Source: Primulina eburnea (Eukaryota > Streptophyta > Magnoliopsida > Lamiales > Gesneriaceae). From it: 64,000 nt of DNA. The stretch is taken from contig NC_133110.1 in NCBI RefSeq assembly GCF_022965805.1, positions 30,190,668 to 30,254,667 on the forward strand, given 5' to 3'. This document shows positions 23,374-33,120 of the stretch, piece after piece. The notes under the pieces are model-generated. The model saw only the letters and a list, made by a program, of their open reading frames with translations, ran no database searches and was not told the origin of the DNA. Positions within the stretch are counted from its first letter, which is position 1, and every line of letters begins with the position of its first letter. The position numbers were made by a program, and so were the translations under genes.

Positions 23374-24291
23374 ATGTCTTCGATTCGCAATCCGATATCC
23401 GTAATACTCGACAAACACATATTAACTGGACCTAATTACCTCACTTGGCTAAGAAACCTGAAAATCGTCTTGAATTCGGAAAATGTAGCATATACACTGA
23501 CTGAGTCGCCCCCTGTTGAGGCTCCGACTGACTGCAATCCTGAGGAATTGCAGGCTTACAAGGAATGGTGTGACCATGACTTGATAGCCAGGTGTTATAT
23601 GCTGACTTCTATGAATGATGAGCTACAGAGGCGTTTTGAGGGTGCAAAGAGTGCTGCTGACATTCATTTGCACCTCAAGGAGCTCTTTGGAGAGCAAACT
23701 CGTCCTCTTAGGCATGCTACCGTCAAGGAGCTGATCACTTTACACATGCGAGATGGGGCCTCGGTCCATGAGCATGGCCTAAAGATGATCGGGCTCGTGG
23801 ACAAGCTCGTTGTCCATGAGCATGGCCTAAAGATGATCGGGCTCGTGGACAAGCTCGTTGGCATGGATCTGATCTTGCCTTCGGAGTTGACCACCGACGT
23901 GTTGCTCTTATCGCTGCCTAGCTCATTTGATCCTTTTGTGGTGAACTTCAACATGAACAAGCTAGAACCGACCCTTGAGGAGTTGGTGAATATGCTTGTT
24001 ACGTTTGAATCAACCATCAAGAAAGAGAAGTTGGTTCTTTATGTGGGTTCTTCATCTGGTACGAAGATTGATCCACATGGGAATGAAAAGAAGAGTTCTT
24101 TCCAACGTCCCAAGAAGAACGTGCCCTTGTTGAGGCAATCTCCGATTCCCGTTGAGGCAGCCAGACCAGTTAAGGCTGACAAGACTGATGATGTATGTCA
24201 TCACTGCAAGAAGCCTGGACATTGGAGGCGTAATTGCAAAGAATATCTTGCCCAGAAAAGTTCTGGAAATGGTATGTTCTACATTAAATAA
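23374..24291 (+). CDS. gag: copia Gag of RE4, 305 residues
   Basis: The start at 23374 is chosen because it matches the start of the RE8 copy (MSxIRNPIS). Upstream codons in frame belong to the leader. Gag polypeptide of the copia type: LDKHILTGPNYLTWLRNLK near the start, FEGAKSAADIHLHLKELFGE in the middle, a basic linker, and one zinc knuckle CHHCKKPGHWRRNC (CX2CX4HX4C) near residue ~275. The frame is open throughout and ends shortly after the knuckle. A perfect 48-bp direct repeat (23764-23811, 23812-23859) duplicates 16 residues, VHEHGLKMIGLVDKLV, which the RE8 copy has once. Confidence 0.9.
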   Translation: MSSIRNPISVILDKHILTGPNYLTWLRNLKIVLNSENVAYTLTESPPVEAPTDCNPEELQAYKEWCDHDLIARCYMLTSMNDELQRRFEGAKSAADIHLHLKELFGEQTRPLRHATVKELITLHMRDGASVHEHGLKMIGLVDKLVVHEHGLKMIGLVDKLVGMDLILPSELTTDVLLLSLPSSFDPFVVNFNMNKLEPTLEELVNMLVTFESTIKKEKLVLYVGSSSGTKIDPHGNEKKSSFQRPKKNVPLLRQSPIPVEAARPVKADKTDDVCHHCKKPGHWRRNCKEYLAQKSSGNGMFYIK

Positions 24292-26650
24292 ACATTTCAA
24301 TTAACTCTACTTCTTGGGTATTGGATACCAAAGGTTGATCACATCTCTGTAATGTGTTGCAGGTGATGGGAAGAAGTAAGAGGATTAGAGAAGGTGAGAC
24401 CTTCTTGGGGATGGGATATGGAGCAAGAGTTGCTGCCAAGACCTTAAAAAATGTTTACTTATTGTTGAACAATGACTTTAAGTTAATTTTAAGAGATGTT
24501 TTGTTTGTACCTGTTTGGTGTAAAACATTGTTTCCATTTCTATTATAATAAAAATGGATATTCTTGTTTATTTAGCAAAGGTGTTTGCAACATTTACAAT
24601 AATGAATGTTTAATTGGTACTTGAGAACTTGAAAACGATCTCTATAACTTAAAATTAAAAGATATTCCATTAAATGTCCATTCAAAGGCATACACCATAT
24701 GAGATATGGATGGGTAAGCCTTCTAAGTATTCTTATCTTAGAATATGGGGTGCCCTGCTTATGAAGCAGGTAGTGGGTGATAAATTGGATAGTCGATCCA
24801 TTTTATGTTACTTTGTGGGATATCCAATGAATTCGGTTGGATACTACTTCTATCATCCTCAAGAAACAAAGGTGTTTGTTTCTAGGAATGCAACCTTTTT
24901 GGAAAAGGAATTTCTATTGGATAGAAAATGGGAGATGATAGAACTCGAAGAGGTTCGAGAGACACCCACAATTATAGAACCCACACCCGAAGAGCCAAGT
25001 GAGGAGATACAAGCTCCTAAAAGATCCGAGAAAGTCTCGAGACCACCTATGATGTATGGTCAGCTTCTTGAAGAGGGCCATGATGAGCCTAACCATGGAT
25101 GTGATCCGTGGACCTTCAAGGAAGCGTTATCTGATGTCGATTCATCCAAATGACTTGAAGCTATGGAATCTGAGATGAATTCCATGCAGTCGAACCAAGT
25201 GTGGGATCTTATAGATCCACCTGAGGGAACGGTTCCCATAGGGACTTGGGCGGATGGGAAGGTATTGACCTTCAAGGCGCGATTGGTGGCAAAAGGATAT
25301 ACTCAAAGAAATGGAGTTGACTTTGAGGAAACCTTTTCACCAGTTGCAATGTTCAAGTGCATAAGGATTTTGCTAGCCATAGCTGCATGGTATGACTATG
25401 AGATATGGCAGATGGATGTCAAGACAGCCTTTCTTAATAGGGATATTAAGGAAGAGATTTACATGTCTCAAACCTGGAGGGTTTACATCTATCGGAAGTG
25501 AGCATATGGTATGCAAACTTCAAAGATCTATTTATGGTCTAAAGCAGGCATCTAGGAGTTGGAAACTCAGATTCGATAGTACAAACAAAGAGTTGATTTA
25601 CTAAGAATCCTAAGGAACCCTGTGTATAAGAAGGTCAGTGGGAGTGTTGTGACATTCCTGGTGCTTTATGTTGATGACATTCTACTCATTGGGAATGATG
25701 TAGGAATGTTGCAATCAACTAAGATATGGTTAGCGAGTAAGTTCTCGATGCAGGACTTGGGTGAAGCATCTTTTGTATTGTGATACAGATCTTTAGAGAT
25801 AGATCGAGAAGATTGCTTGGTCTCACCCATTCCACATACATTGATACCATCGTGAAGCGGTTCTCGATGGATAAGTCCAAGAGAGGACATCTACCAATGT
25901 GTCATGGCGTGTCCCTATCCAAGTCTGTCTTTCAAGACAGATGCAGAGATAGCGGCGATGACAAAGCATTCCTTATGCATCTGCGATTGGTAGCATCATG
26001 TATGGGATGATATCTACACGTCCTGATGTGGCTTTCGCACTAAGTGTAGTGAGTAGATATCAATCGAACCCTGGTCTTCCACACTGGAAAGTTGTGAAAG
26101 ACATCCTCAAGTATTTGAGAAGGACCAATAAATTGTTCTTGGTCTATGGGGTGGAGAACTGAAATTGGAAGGCTATACCGACTCTAGCTTCCAAAGCGAT
26201 TTCGATGACTCGCAGTCAACCTCTAGGTTTGTATTCATGCTCAATGGTGCTGTTGTCTCTTGGAAGAGTTCCAAGCAAGACAATACTGCGGATTCCAGCA
26301 CAGAGGCCGAATACATTGTTGCATCAGATGCAACAAGGGAGGCTGTTTGGATAAGGAATTTCGTCTAAGAGTTGGACGTCATTCCTAATGGAGTTGCTCC
26401 TATCCCGGTGTTGTGTGACAACACGGGAGCTTTAGCTCAAGCAAAGGAGCCAAGGTCTCATCAGAAGTCCAAACAAGTATTGAGAAAGTACCACATCCTC
26501 GTAGAGATTGTGGAAAGTGGAAGAAGTGTCTATTGACAAAGTCGGCTCCGCAGATTATGTTGTTGATCCACTAATTAGGCCTTTACCTGGACCATTATTC
26601 GACAAGCATCGCGAATCAATGGGTTTTAAGCATATGGGTAGTTGGATCTA
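24292..26650 (+). pseudogene. Broken copia pol of RE4
   Basis: Pieces in order: a pre-integrase stretch (24354-24548; GARVAAKTLKNVYLLLNN), then a jump at ~24600-24680 straight to the integrase C-terminal side (24674-25153; TPYEIWMGK, SILCYFVGYP). RT follows in pieces (25163-25501; [36 protein letters not shown]), with a frameshift near 25470 after YMSQ. The second RT part has YVDD at 25667-25678, a stop at 25780 and further breaks. RNase H is 26165-26368 and 26396-26650 (SWKSSKQ, STEAEY, DNTGA). The protease and the DDE integrase core are missing. A segment of RT near 25245 is also deleted, as in RE8 but not RE5. Confidence 0.88.
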
Positions 26651-26654
26651 ATGC

Positions 26655-26665
26655 AAGTGGGAGAT
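26655..26665 (+). other. Polypurine tract of RE4
   Basis: AAGTGGGAGAT directly precedes the 3' LTR at 26666. Related tracts precede the other copia LTRs (39788-39799; reversed at 33121 and 51601). Confidence 0.8.
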
Positions 26666-28830
26666 TGTTAGAGTAGGTGCCCGTCGAGCCAATTGTTGGC
26701 CGAGTGTTCACAATGAAACTCTATGTATAAGCAGTCTTTATTTTAATAATATTTGAAATTATTATTTTGGCACATCTTTATCTGTATACCCATGCTAGTT
26801 GCATAGATAAAGCCCTTGAATATACAAATAGTAGAAAGAATATGAGATGCTCATATGATGAGTATCATGAAACTCATATTTGTAATACTGTATATTCTAA
26901 ACGGTTCCTAGTCGATTCAGCCGCCACTAAGAAGGATATAGGCCGCTCAAGTTAGAGACTAGTATCTGCGATGTGAGTACCATGTTTCATTGGTAGGGGA
27001 CATTGTGATGTCCGAGCATGCAGATAGGTGCTCCTGGTAGAGTGCACTGAACAACCCTCCATAAAAGGACTTTCCAAGTGGTTCTCACTTATCGAGTGGA
27101 AAAGTCCTGGTTTATGGTTGTACACCATTAGTCCTTATGACCCGGGACAACATTGAGACTCTATGTGCTAGCGTTTCACTTTGACTTGTTTACCGACTCT
27201 TATGGGGTCATCAGGTGGCAAGGTTGGGTGATCTGTCGAAACATATAGGAGTCGATGCATTGTAGTCGGGGATTCACCGCTTACCTTCGGGTATGGATAT
27301 CCTATGTGTTATCATGTGTATGTAGGTTGAAATATCTGGCCAGAGTATGGTGGTAATTATGAAAGGGGTTTCATATATTACACCATCGATGCAACTACGA
27401 CATGACACATAGTATCGATTCATTGACAACTCTCGATAAACCAATGGTTGTCGAATCGATCGGGATATACGAGTTGAAGGGACCGTACTGTACGCTAACC
27501 ATAATAGAATGGTTCTTGCAGGCACTATCATTTGATACCTAGGGAATCATGTAAGCGATGCTGCTAGGCGTTTAACATGATTGGTTGGGTACTATCAGAC
27601 TTGAGTTCTGACGTTCTTATTATCAAGGTATTGATAAATAAGAATGGAGCAATTGGGGTATGCTCATATAAGGACATGTTTAGTCCGAATCACATGGAGA
27701 TGTGAACCCACGGCTAGTTGTATCAATGAACCATTGAGGGCCACACAAGTACTAGCTTTCTAGATCCCGTTGAGAAGTAAAAATAGTTCAATGTGTTGAA
27801 CGGCTTATAAAGGAGTTTATAAGCGTAAGGAAAATTAGAAGTATGACTTCTATAAAGGAGAAAATAGTTCAATGTGTTGAACGACTTATAAATGAGTTTA
27901 TAAGTGTAAAGAAAAATAGAAGTATGACTTCTATGAGAGAAATGTAAATTTTAATTTATGGAAGTGTTCCTAAATTAAAATTTGGCCAAGTGAATAATGT
28001 ATTTTGAAAATTGTGATTTTCATAAACATTATTATGGACTAAATTAAATTAATTCAAGTGTTGAATTAATTAAACACTAGTGGACCTAGTAGAGTCCAAA
28101 ATAATTAAATTAATTCAAGTGTTGAATTAATTAAATTATATTGAGTCTTGTAGAGCTCAATTTAAATTAATTATTTAACTAGTGGGACTTGGGTAAATTC
28201 AAGTAATGTTTAATTAGTCTCAAATATGTTTGAGATAATTAAATTTAGTCCATGGTTTTTAATGTGTTAAAAACCATATAATATGCATGCATGGGAGGTG
28301 AAAGGTTGGGAGACTACTTTTTGAGTTTTCAAGGCATGGCATGCAACTTTTTGGAACACCTTTTCCCACAACCAAGGCTAGTCTTCCTTCCCTCCTCCCA
28401 CACTCCCTCTTGGCCGAAATCTTCAACACAATTCTCTCCTTTTTCTTCATTTTTGTGTTCTTCAATTGTTGGAGAAAAACACTCACTTCTCAAAGAAAAA
28501 TGCCATACATTTTCTAGTGCAAGTGTAAGGTGGATCTACCTAGTTGGTGGTGCGCCTAATTTGAAGGAAAGATTCAAGGTAGGAGGAAGCTTGTAGATTT
28601 CTTCATGCCATACAAGAGCTAAGGTGTTTACACCTTAGTTGGAGCCATCATCAATCAATCTTTGAGATTGATAGGTACATTTCTTAACACACTATGAATG
28701 TCATTTTGTGTTTATTGTATTTGCTACACATTATATGAGAGGTGGCCGAAATTTTCTTGCTAGAAAATATGATTTTCGAAATTTTGTTGCTTCCGTTGCG
28801 CTTCCGGTCACCGTAACCGATCCCCTTTCA
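26666..28830 (+). repeat. 3' LTR of RE4
   Basis: 2,165 bp, aligned with the 5' LTR at +7,270 without indels. About 13 substitutions by eye. It ends CCCCTTTCA and is followed by the AATCT duplication, after which the RE2 LTR resumes. Confidence 0.94.
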
Positions 28831-28850
28831 AATCTGAAGGTTTGCATGTG

Positions 28851-28868
28851 TATATATATATATATATA
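28851..28868 (-). promoter_or_regulatory. TATA run of the RE2 5' LTR
   Basis: Alternating TA stretch, on the minus strand directly downstream of the GCGCATATGCGC array. Length differs from the equivalent runs in RE10 (about 6 and 28 TA units). Confidence 0.5.
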
Positions 28869-28919
28869 CATCCACGACATGCAAGAGAGCAAGTGGCATC
28901 GTGCATGTTCAGCACGTTT

Positions 28920-29232
28920 CGCGCATATGCGCCAATAATGTCGCGCATATGCGTCGGTAGCTCACACCAGCATTTTGCCAACTCGCGCATATGCGCCATT
29001 TATGTCGCGCATATGCGCCAATCATTCTGCCTAACCCGCGCATATGCGCCATTTAGGTCGCGCATATGCGCCAATCCTTCTTGACCTTCCGCGCATATGC
29101 GCCACTAATCTCACGCATATGCGCCAAGGCTTCTGGAGGTGTCGCGCATATGCGCGCATGTCTTCGCGCATGTGCGCCAACCTTACTGTGATTCTCGCGC
29201 ATGTGCGCCAATCTTGATCGCGCATGTGCGCC
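28920..29232. repeat. GCGCATATGCGC array in U3 of RE2
   Basis: Twelve copies of the palindrome or one-base variants (CATATGCGTC, CACGCATATGCGCC, GCGCATGTGCGC), spaced about 20-45 bases apart, with unrelated spacers. Three of the four rightmost copies carry the CATGTG variant, which breaks the palindrome. Short open frames reading RICA, AHMR and RAYA arise from the repeat and are not genes. Confidence 0.9.
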
Positions 29233-29407
29233 AACACATAAATTTGCACACATAATTTACACCTTTCTTATGTGTTCTAGTCCAATTCGTTTCGTCTATA
29301 ATTATCTCAATTACTTCAATAATCATTCCAGATTAATTATCAATTACGGTAATCATACCCAATTCATTTCAGATTACGGTAATTAAATTCTCGGGCATTA
29401 CAGCACA

Positions 29408-31107
29408 TTTTATAGCTTGTCATAAAACCGATGATGCTTCAAACATTGCGGATTTGTTCTTTAGATAAGTCGTTATGTTGCATGGCATGCCTAGGACTAT
29501 TGTTTCTGGTCGCGATGTTAAATTCTTGAGTTACTTTTGGTAGACTTTATGGGCTAAACTTGGCACAAAATTGTTGTTTTCTACAGGAACACCTTTGCGT
29601 GCTATTCTTAAAAAGAACTTGGATTGACATTTCTATGGATTTTATTTTTGGGTTTCCTAGGACTAAGAAGGGGAGGGATTCTATTTTTGTTTTTGTGGAT
29701 AGATTCTCTAAGATGGCACATTTTATAGCTTGTCATAAAACCGAAGATGCTTCAAACATTGCGGATTTGTTCTTTAGATAAGTCGTTAGGTTGCATGGCA
29801 TGCCTACGACTATTGTTTCTGGTCGCGATGTTAAATTGTTGAGTTACTTTTTGGGTAGACTTTATGGGCTAAACTTGGCACAAAATTGTTGTTTTCTACT
29901 GCTTGTCATCCTTAAACGGATGGACAAACTAAAGTTGTCAATAGAACTTTGGGAACACTTTTGTGTGCTATTCTTAAAAAGGACTTTGATTGACATTTCT
30001 ACGGACTTTATTTTGGGTTGCCTAGGACTAAGAAGGGTAGGAATTCTATTTTTGTTGTTGTGGATAGATTCTCTAAGATGGCACATTTTATAGCTTGTCA
30101 TAAAACCGATGATGCTTCAAACATTGCGGATTTGTTCTTTAGATAAGTCGTTAGGTTGCATGGCATGCCTACGACTATTGTTTCTGGTCGCGATGTTAAA
30201 TTGTTGAGTTACTTTTTGGGTAGACTTTATGGGCTAAACTTGGCACAAAATTGTTGTTTTCTACTACTTGTCATCCTCAAAAGGATGGACAAACTGAAGT
30301 TGTCAATAGAACTTTGGGAACACTTTTGCGTGCTATTCTTAAAAAGGACTTTGATTGACATTTCTACGGACTTTATTTTGGGTTGCCTAGGACTAAGATG
30401 AGTAGGAATTCTATTTTTGTTGTCGTGGATAGATTCTCTAAGATGGCACATTTTATAGCTTGTCATAAAACCGATGATGCTTCAAACATTGCGGATTTGT
30501 TCTTTAGATAAATCGTTAGGTTGCATGGCATGCCTACGACTATTGTTTCTGGTCGCGATGTTAAATTGTTGAGTTACTTTTTGGGTAGACTTTATGGGCT
30601 AAACTTGGCACAGAATTGTTGTTTTCTACTACTTGTCATCCTCAAACGGATGGACAAACTGAAGTTGTCAATAAAACTTTGGGAACACTTTTGCGTGCTA
30701 TTCTTAAAAAGAACTTGGATTGACATTTCTATGGACTTTATTTTGGGGTTGCCTAGGACTAAGACGGGGAGGGATTCTATTTTTGTTGTTGTGGATAGAT
30801 TCTCTAAGATGGCACATTTTATAGCTTGTCATAAAACCGATGATGCTTCAAACATTGCGGATTGGTTCTTTAGAGAAGTCGTTAGGTTGAATGGCATGAC
30901 TAGGACTATTGCTTCTGATCGCGATGTTAAATTCTTGTGTTACTTTTTGAATACTTTATGGGCTAAACTTAGCACAAAATTGTTGTTTTCTACTACTTGT
31001 CATCCTCAAACGGATGGACAAACTGAACGTGTTATTCTTAAAAAGAACTAGGATTGACATTTCTATGGTCTTTATTTTGGGTTGCCTAGGACTAAGAAGG
31101 GGAGGGA
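29408..31107 (+). repeat. Integrase-derived satellite array, block 2
   Basis: Continuation of the array after RE2: about 4.7 monomers. Three successive near-identical 365-bp monomers begin at equivalent points 29791, 30156 and 30521. The first monomer has lost ~50 bp at 29585 (TTCTACAGGAACACC). The last is internally shortened at ~31028 (AACTGAACGTG). The block ends at 31107, where the RE5 LTR begins. Here too no monomer encodes a complete integrase. Confidence 0.9.
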
Positions 31108-33120
31108 TGAAAGGGGATCGGTTACAATGACCGGAAGCGCAACGGAAGTTTAAAAATCGAATCTTTATGGAAGAAATTTCGGCCACCCTTATAATGTGTA
31201 GCAAATAAAATAAAACACAAAAATGACATTCATAGTGTGTTTAGAATTTTACCGATCAATCACAAGGATTGTTGTATGGCTCCAACTAAGGTGTAAACAC
31301 CTTAGCTCTTCAATGGTAGAAACTATCTTCAAGCATCCTTTGAGCACTCCTTGCTCAACTATTAAGCCCACCACCAACTAGGTAGATCCCATCTGAATTT
31401 GCACTAGAAAACTAAGAGGATTTTTCAAAGAGAAGAATTTTCTTTCCTCAACACTTGAAGAAGAAAAAATGGAGAAAAACTTTGGAGAGAACTGCTTCAA
31501 TATTTCGGCCATGGTCAGTGTCAATGAGGGGGAAGGGAGACTTGTCTTGGTCTTGAAAAAAGCAAAAGGCAAAGGTAGCATGCCAAGCCTTGATATTTGA
31601 AAAAGTTGTCTCCAACTCTTCACCTCCCATGCATGCAATATTATATGGTTTTTAACAAATTAAAAACCCATGGACCTAATTTAATTATCTCAAACATTTT
31701 TGAGATTAATTAAACATTACTTGAATTTACTCAAGTCCACTAGTTAAATAATTTATTTAAATTGAGCTCTACAAGACTCAATATGATTTAATAAATTCAA
31801 CACTTGAATGAATTTAATTATTTGGACTCTACTAGGTCCACTAGTGTTTAATTAATTCAACACTTGAATTAATTTAATTTAGTCCATAGTGATGTTTATG
31901 AAAATCACAATTTTAAAATACATTATTCTCTCATAGAAGTCATAATTCTATTTTTCTTTACGCTTATAAACTCATTTATAAGCCGTTCAACACATTGAAT
32001 TATTTTCTCTTCTCAACGGGATCTAGAAAGCTAGTACTTGTGTGGCCCTCAATGGTTCATTGATACAACTAGCCGTGGGTTCACATCTCCATGTGATTCG
32101 AACTAAACATGTCCTTATATGAGCATACCCCAATTGCTCCATTCTTATTTATCAACTCCTTGATAACAAGAATGTCAGAACTCAAGTCTGATAGTACCCA
32201 ACCAACTATGTTAAACGCCCAGCAGCATCGCTTAGATGATTCCCTAGGTATCAAATGATAGTGCCTGCAAGAACCATTCAATTATGGTTAGCGTACAGTA
32301 CGGTCTCTTCAACTCATATATCCCGACCGATTCGATAACCATTGGCTTATCGAAAGTTATCAATGAATCGATAATATGTGTCATGTTGTAGTTGCATCGA
32401 TGGTGTAATCTATGAAACCCCTTTCATAGTTACCACCATACTCTGATCAGAGATTTCAACCTACACATACATGAGAACACATAGGATATCCATACCCGAA
32501 GGTAAGCGATGAATCCCCGACTACAATGCATCGACTCCTATATGTTTCGACAAAACACCCAACCTTGCCACCTGATGACCCCTTGAGAGTCGGTAAACAA
32601 GTCAAAGTGTAATGCTAGCACATAGAGTCTCAATGTTGTCCCGGGTCATAAGGACTAATGGTGTACAACCATAAACCAGGACGTTTTGACTCGATAAGTG
32701 AGAACCACTTGGAAAGTCCTTTTATGGAGGGTTGTTCAGTGCACTCTACCAGGAGCACCTATCTGCATGCTCGGACATCACAATGTCCCCTACCAATGAA
32801 ACATGGTACTCACATCGCAGATACTAGTCTCGAACTCTAGCGGCCTATATACTTCTTAGCGGCGGCTGAATCGACTAGGAACTGTTTAGAATATACAGTA
32901 TTCCAAATATGAGTTTCATGATACTCATCAAATGAGCATCTCATATTCTTTCTACTATTTGTATATTCAAGGGCTTTATCTATGCAACTAGCATGGGTAT
33001 ACAGATAAAGATTTGTCAAAACAATAATTTCAAATATTAATAAAATAAAGATTGCTTATACATAGAGTTTCATTGTGAACACTCGGCCAACACTTGGCTC
33101 GACGGGCACCTACTCTAACA
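31108..33120 (-). repeat. 3' LTR of RE5
   Basis: Reversed copia LTR: TGAAAGGGGATCGG at the left end and ...CTACTCTAACA at 33120, followed by the reversed polypurine tract ATCTCCCACTT. 2,013 bp. It is clearly more diverged from RE4's LTRs than those are from each other. The 60-codon LTR frame is open here too (33019-32837). Confidence 0.9.

Larger units (their letters stand above)
19396..28830 (+). mobile_element. RE4: copia element with young LTRs and a defective interior
   Basis: 9,435-bp plus-strand element with 2,165-bp LTRs (19396-21560, 26666-28830) and AATCT duplications (19391-19395, 28831-28835). PBS at 21563, a 1.8-kb leader, an open gag (23374-24291), a broken pol (24292-26650) and a PPT at 26655. 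The two LTRs differ at about 13 sites by eye (~0.6%), yet the protease active site and integrase catalytic core are absent and RT is frameshifted. These lesions are shared with RE5 and RE8, so they predate this insertion. RE4 is best read as a non-autonomous copia copied in trans. It interrupts the RE2 LTR. Confidence 0.94.
7133..29402 (-). mobile_element. RE2: gag-only gypsy element, family A1, with RE3 and RE4 nested inside
   Basis: Minus-strand element bounded by TGTGGGGACCCGG at 7133 (LTR 3' end, reversed) and CTCGGGCATTACA at 29402 (LTR 5' end, reversed), with GCACA duplications outside. Order on the plus strand: truncated 3' LTR (7133-7457), pol-less internal region (7458-10003), gag remnant (10054-10589), 5' LTR (10605-29402). 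That LTR is interrupted by RE3 (11945-19086) and RE4 (19396-28830). The element's own sequence totals only about 5.7 kb. There is no protease, RT, RNase H or integrase. The PBS and start of gag are deleted just before 10605, so this copy cannot be reverse-transcribed again. Confidence 0.9.
10605..29402 (-). repeat. 5' LTR of RE2, in three segments
   Basis: Segments 10605-11944, 19092-19395 and 28836-29402, plus the duplicated target bases, together make an LTR of about 2.2 kb. It is split by RE3 and RE4. Reading on the minus strand, U3 starts at 29402 and holds twelve GCGCATATGCGC-type repeats (28920-29232), then a TATA run (28851-28868). The R/U5 part with its stem-loops lies near 11236-11543, and the LTR ends at 10605. 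The sequence aligns over its length with the RE10 LTRs. Confidence 0.88.

Noticed and set aside
28920..29232. CRISPR-like look of short repeats with spacers of 20-45 bases
   Set aside because: Repeat of only 12 bases, palindromic, irregular spacing, in U3 of a plant retrotransposon, with no cas genes.
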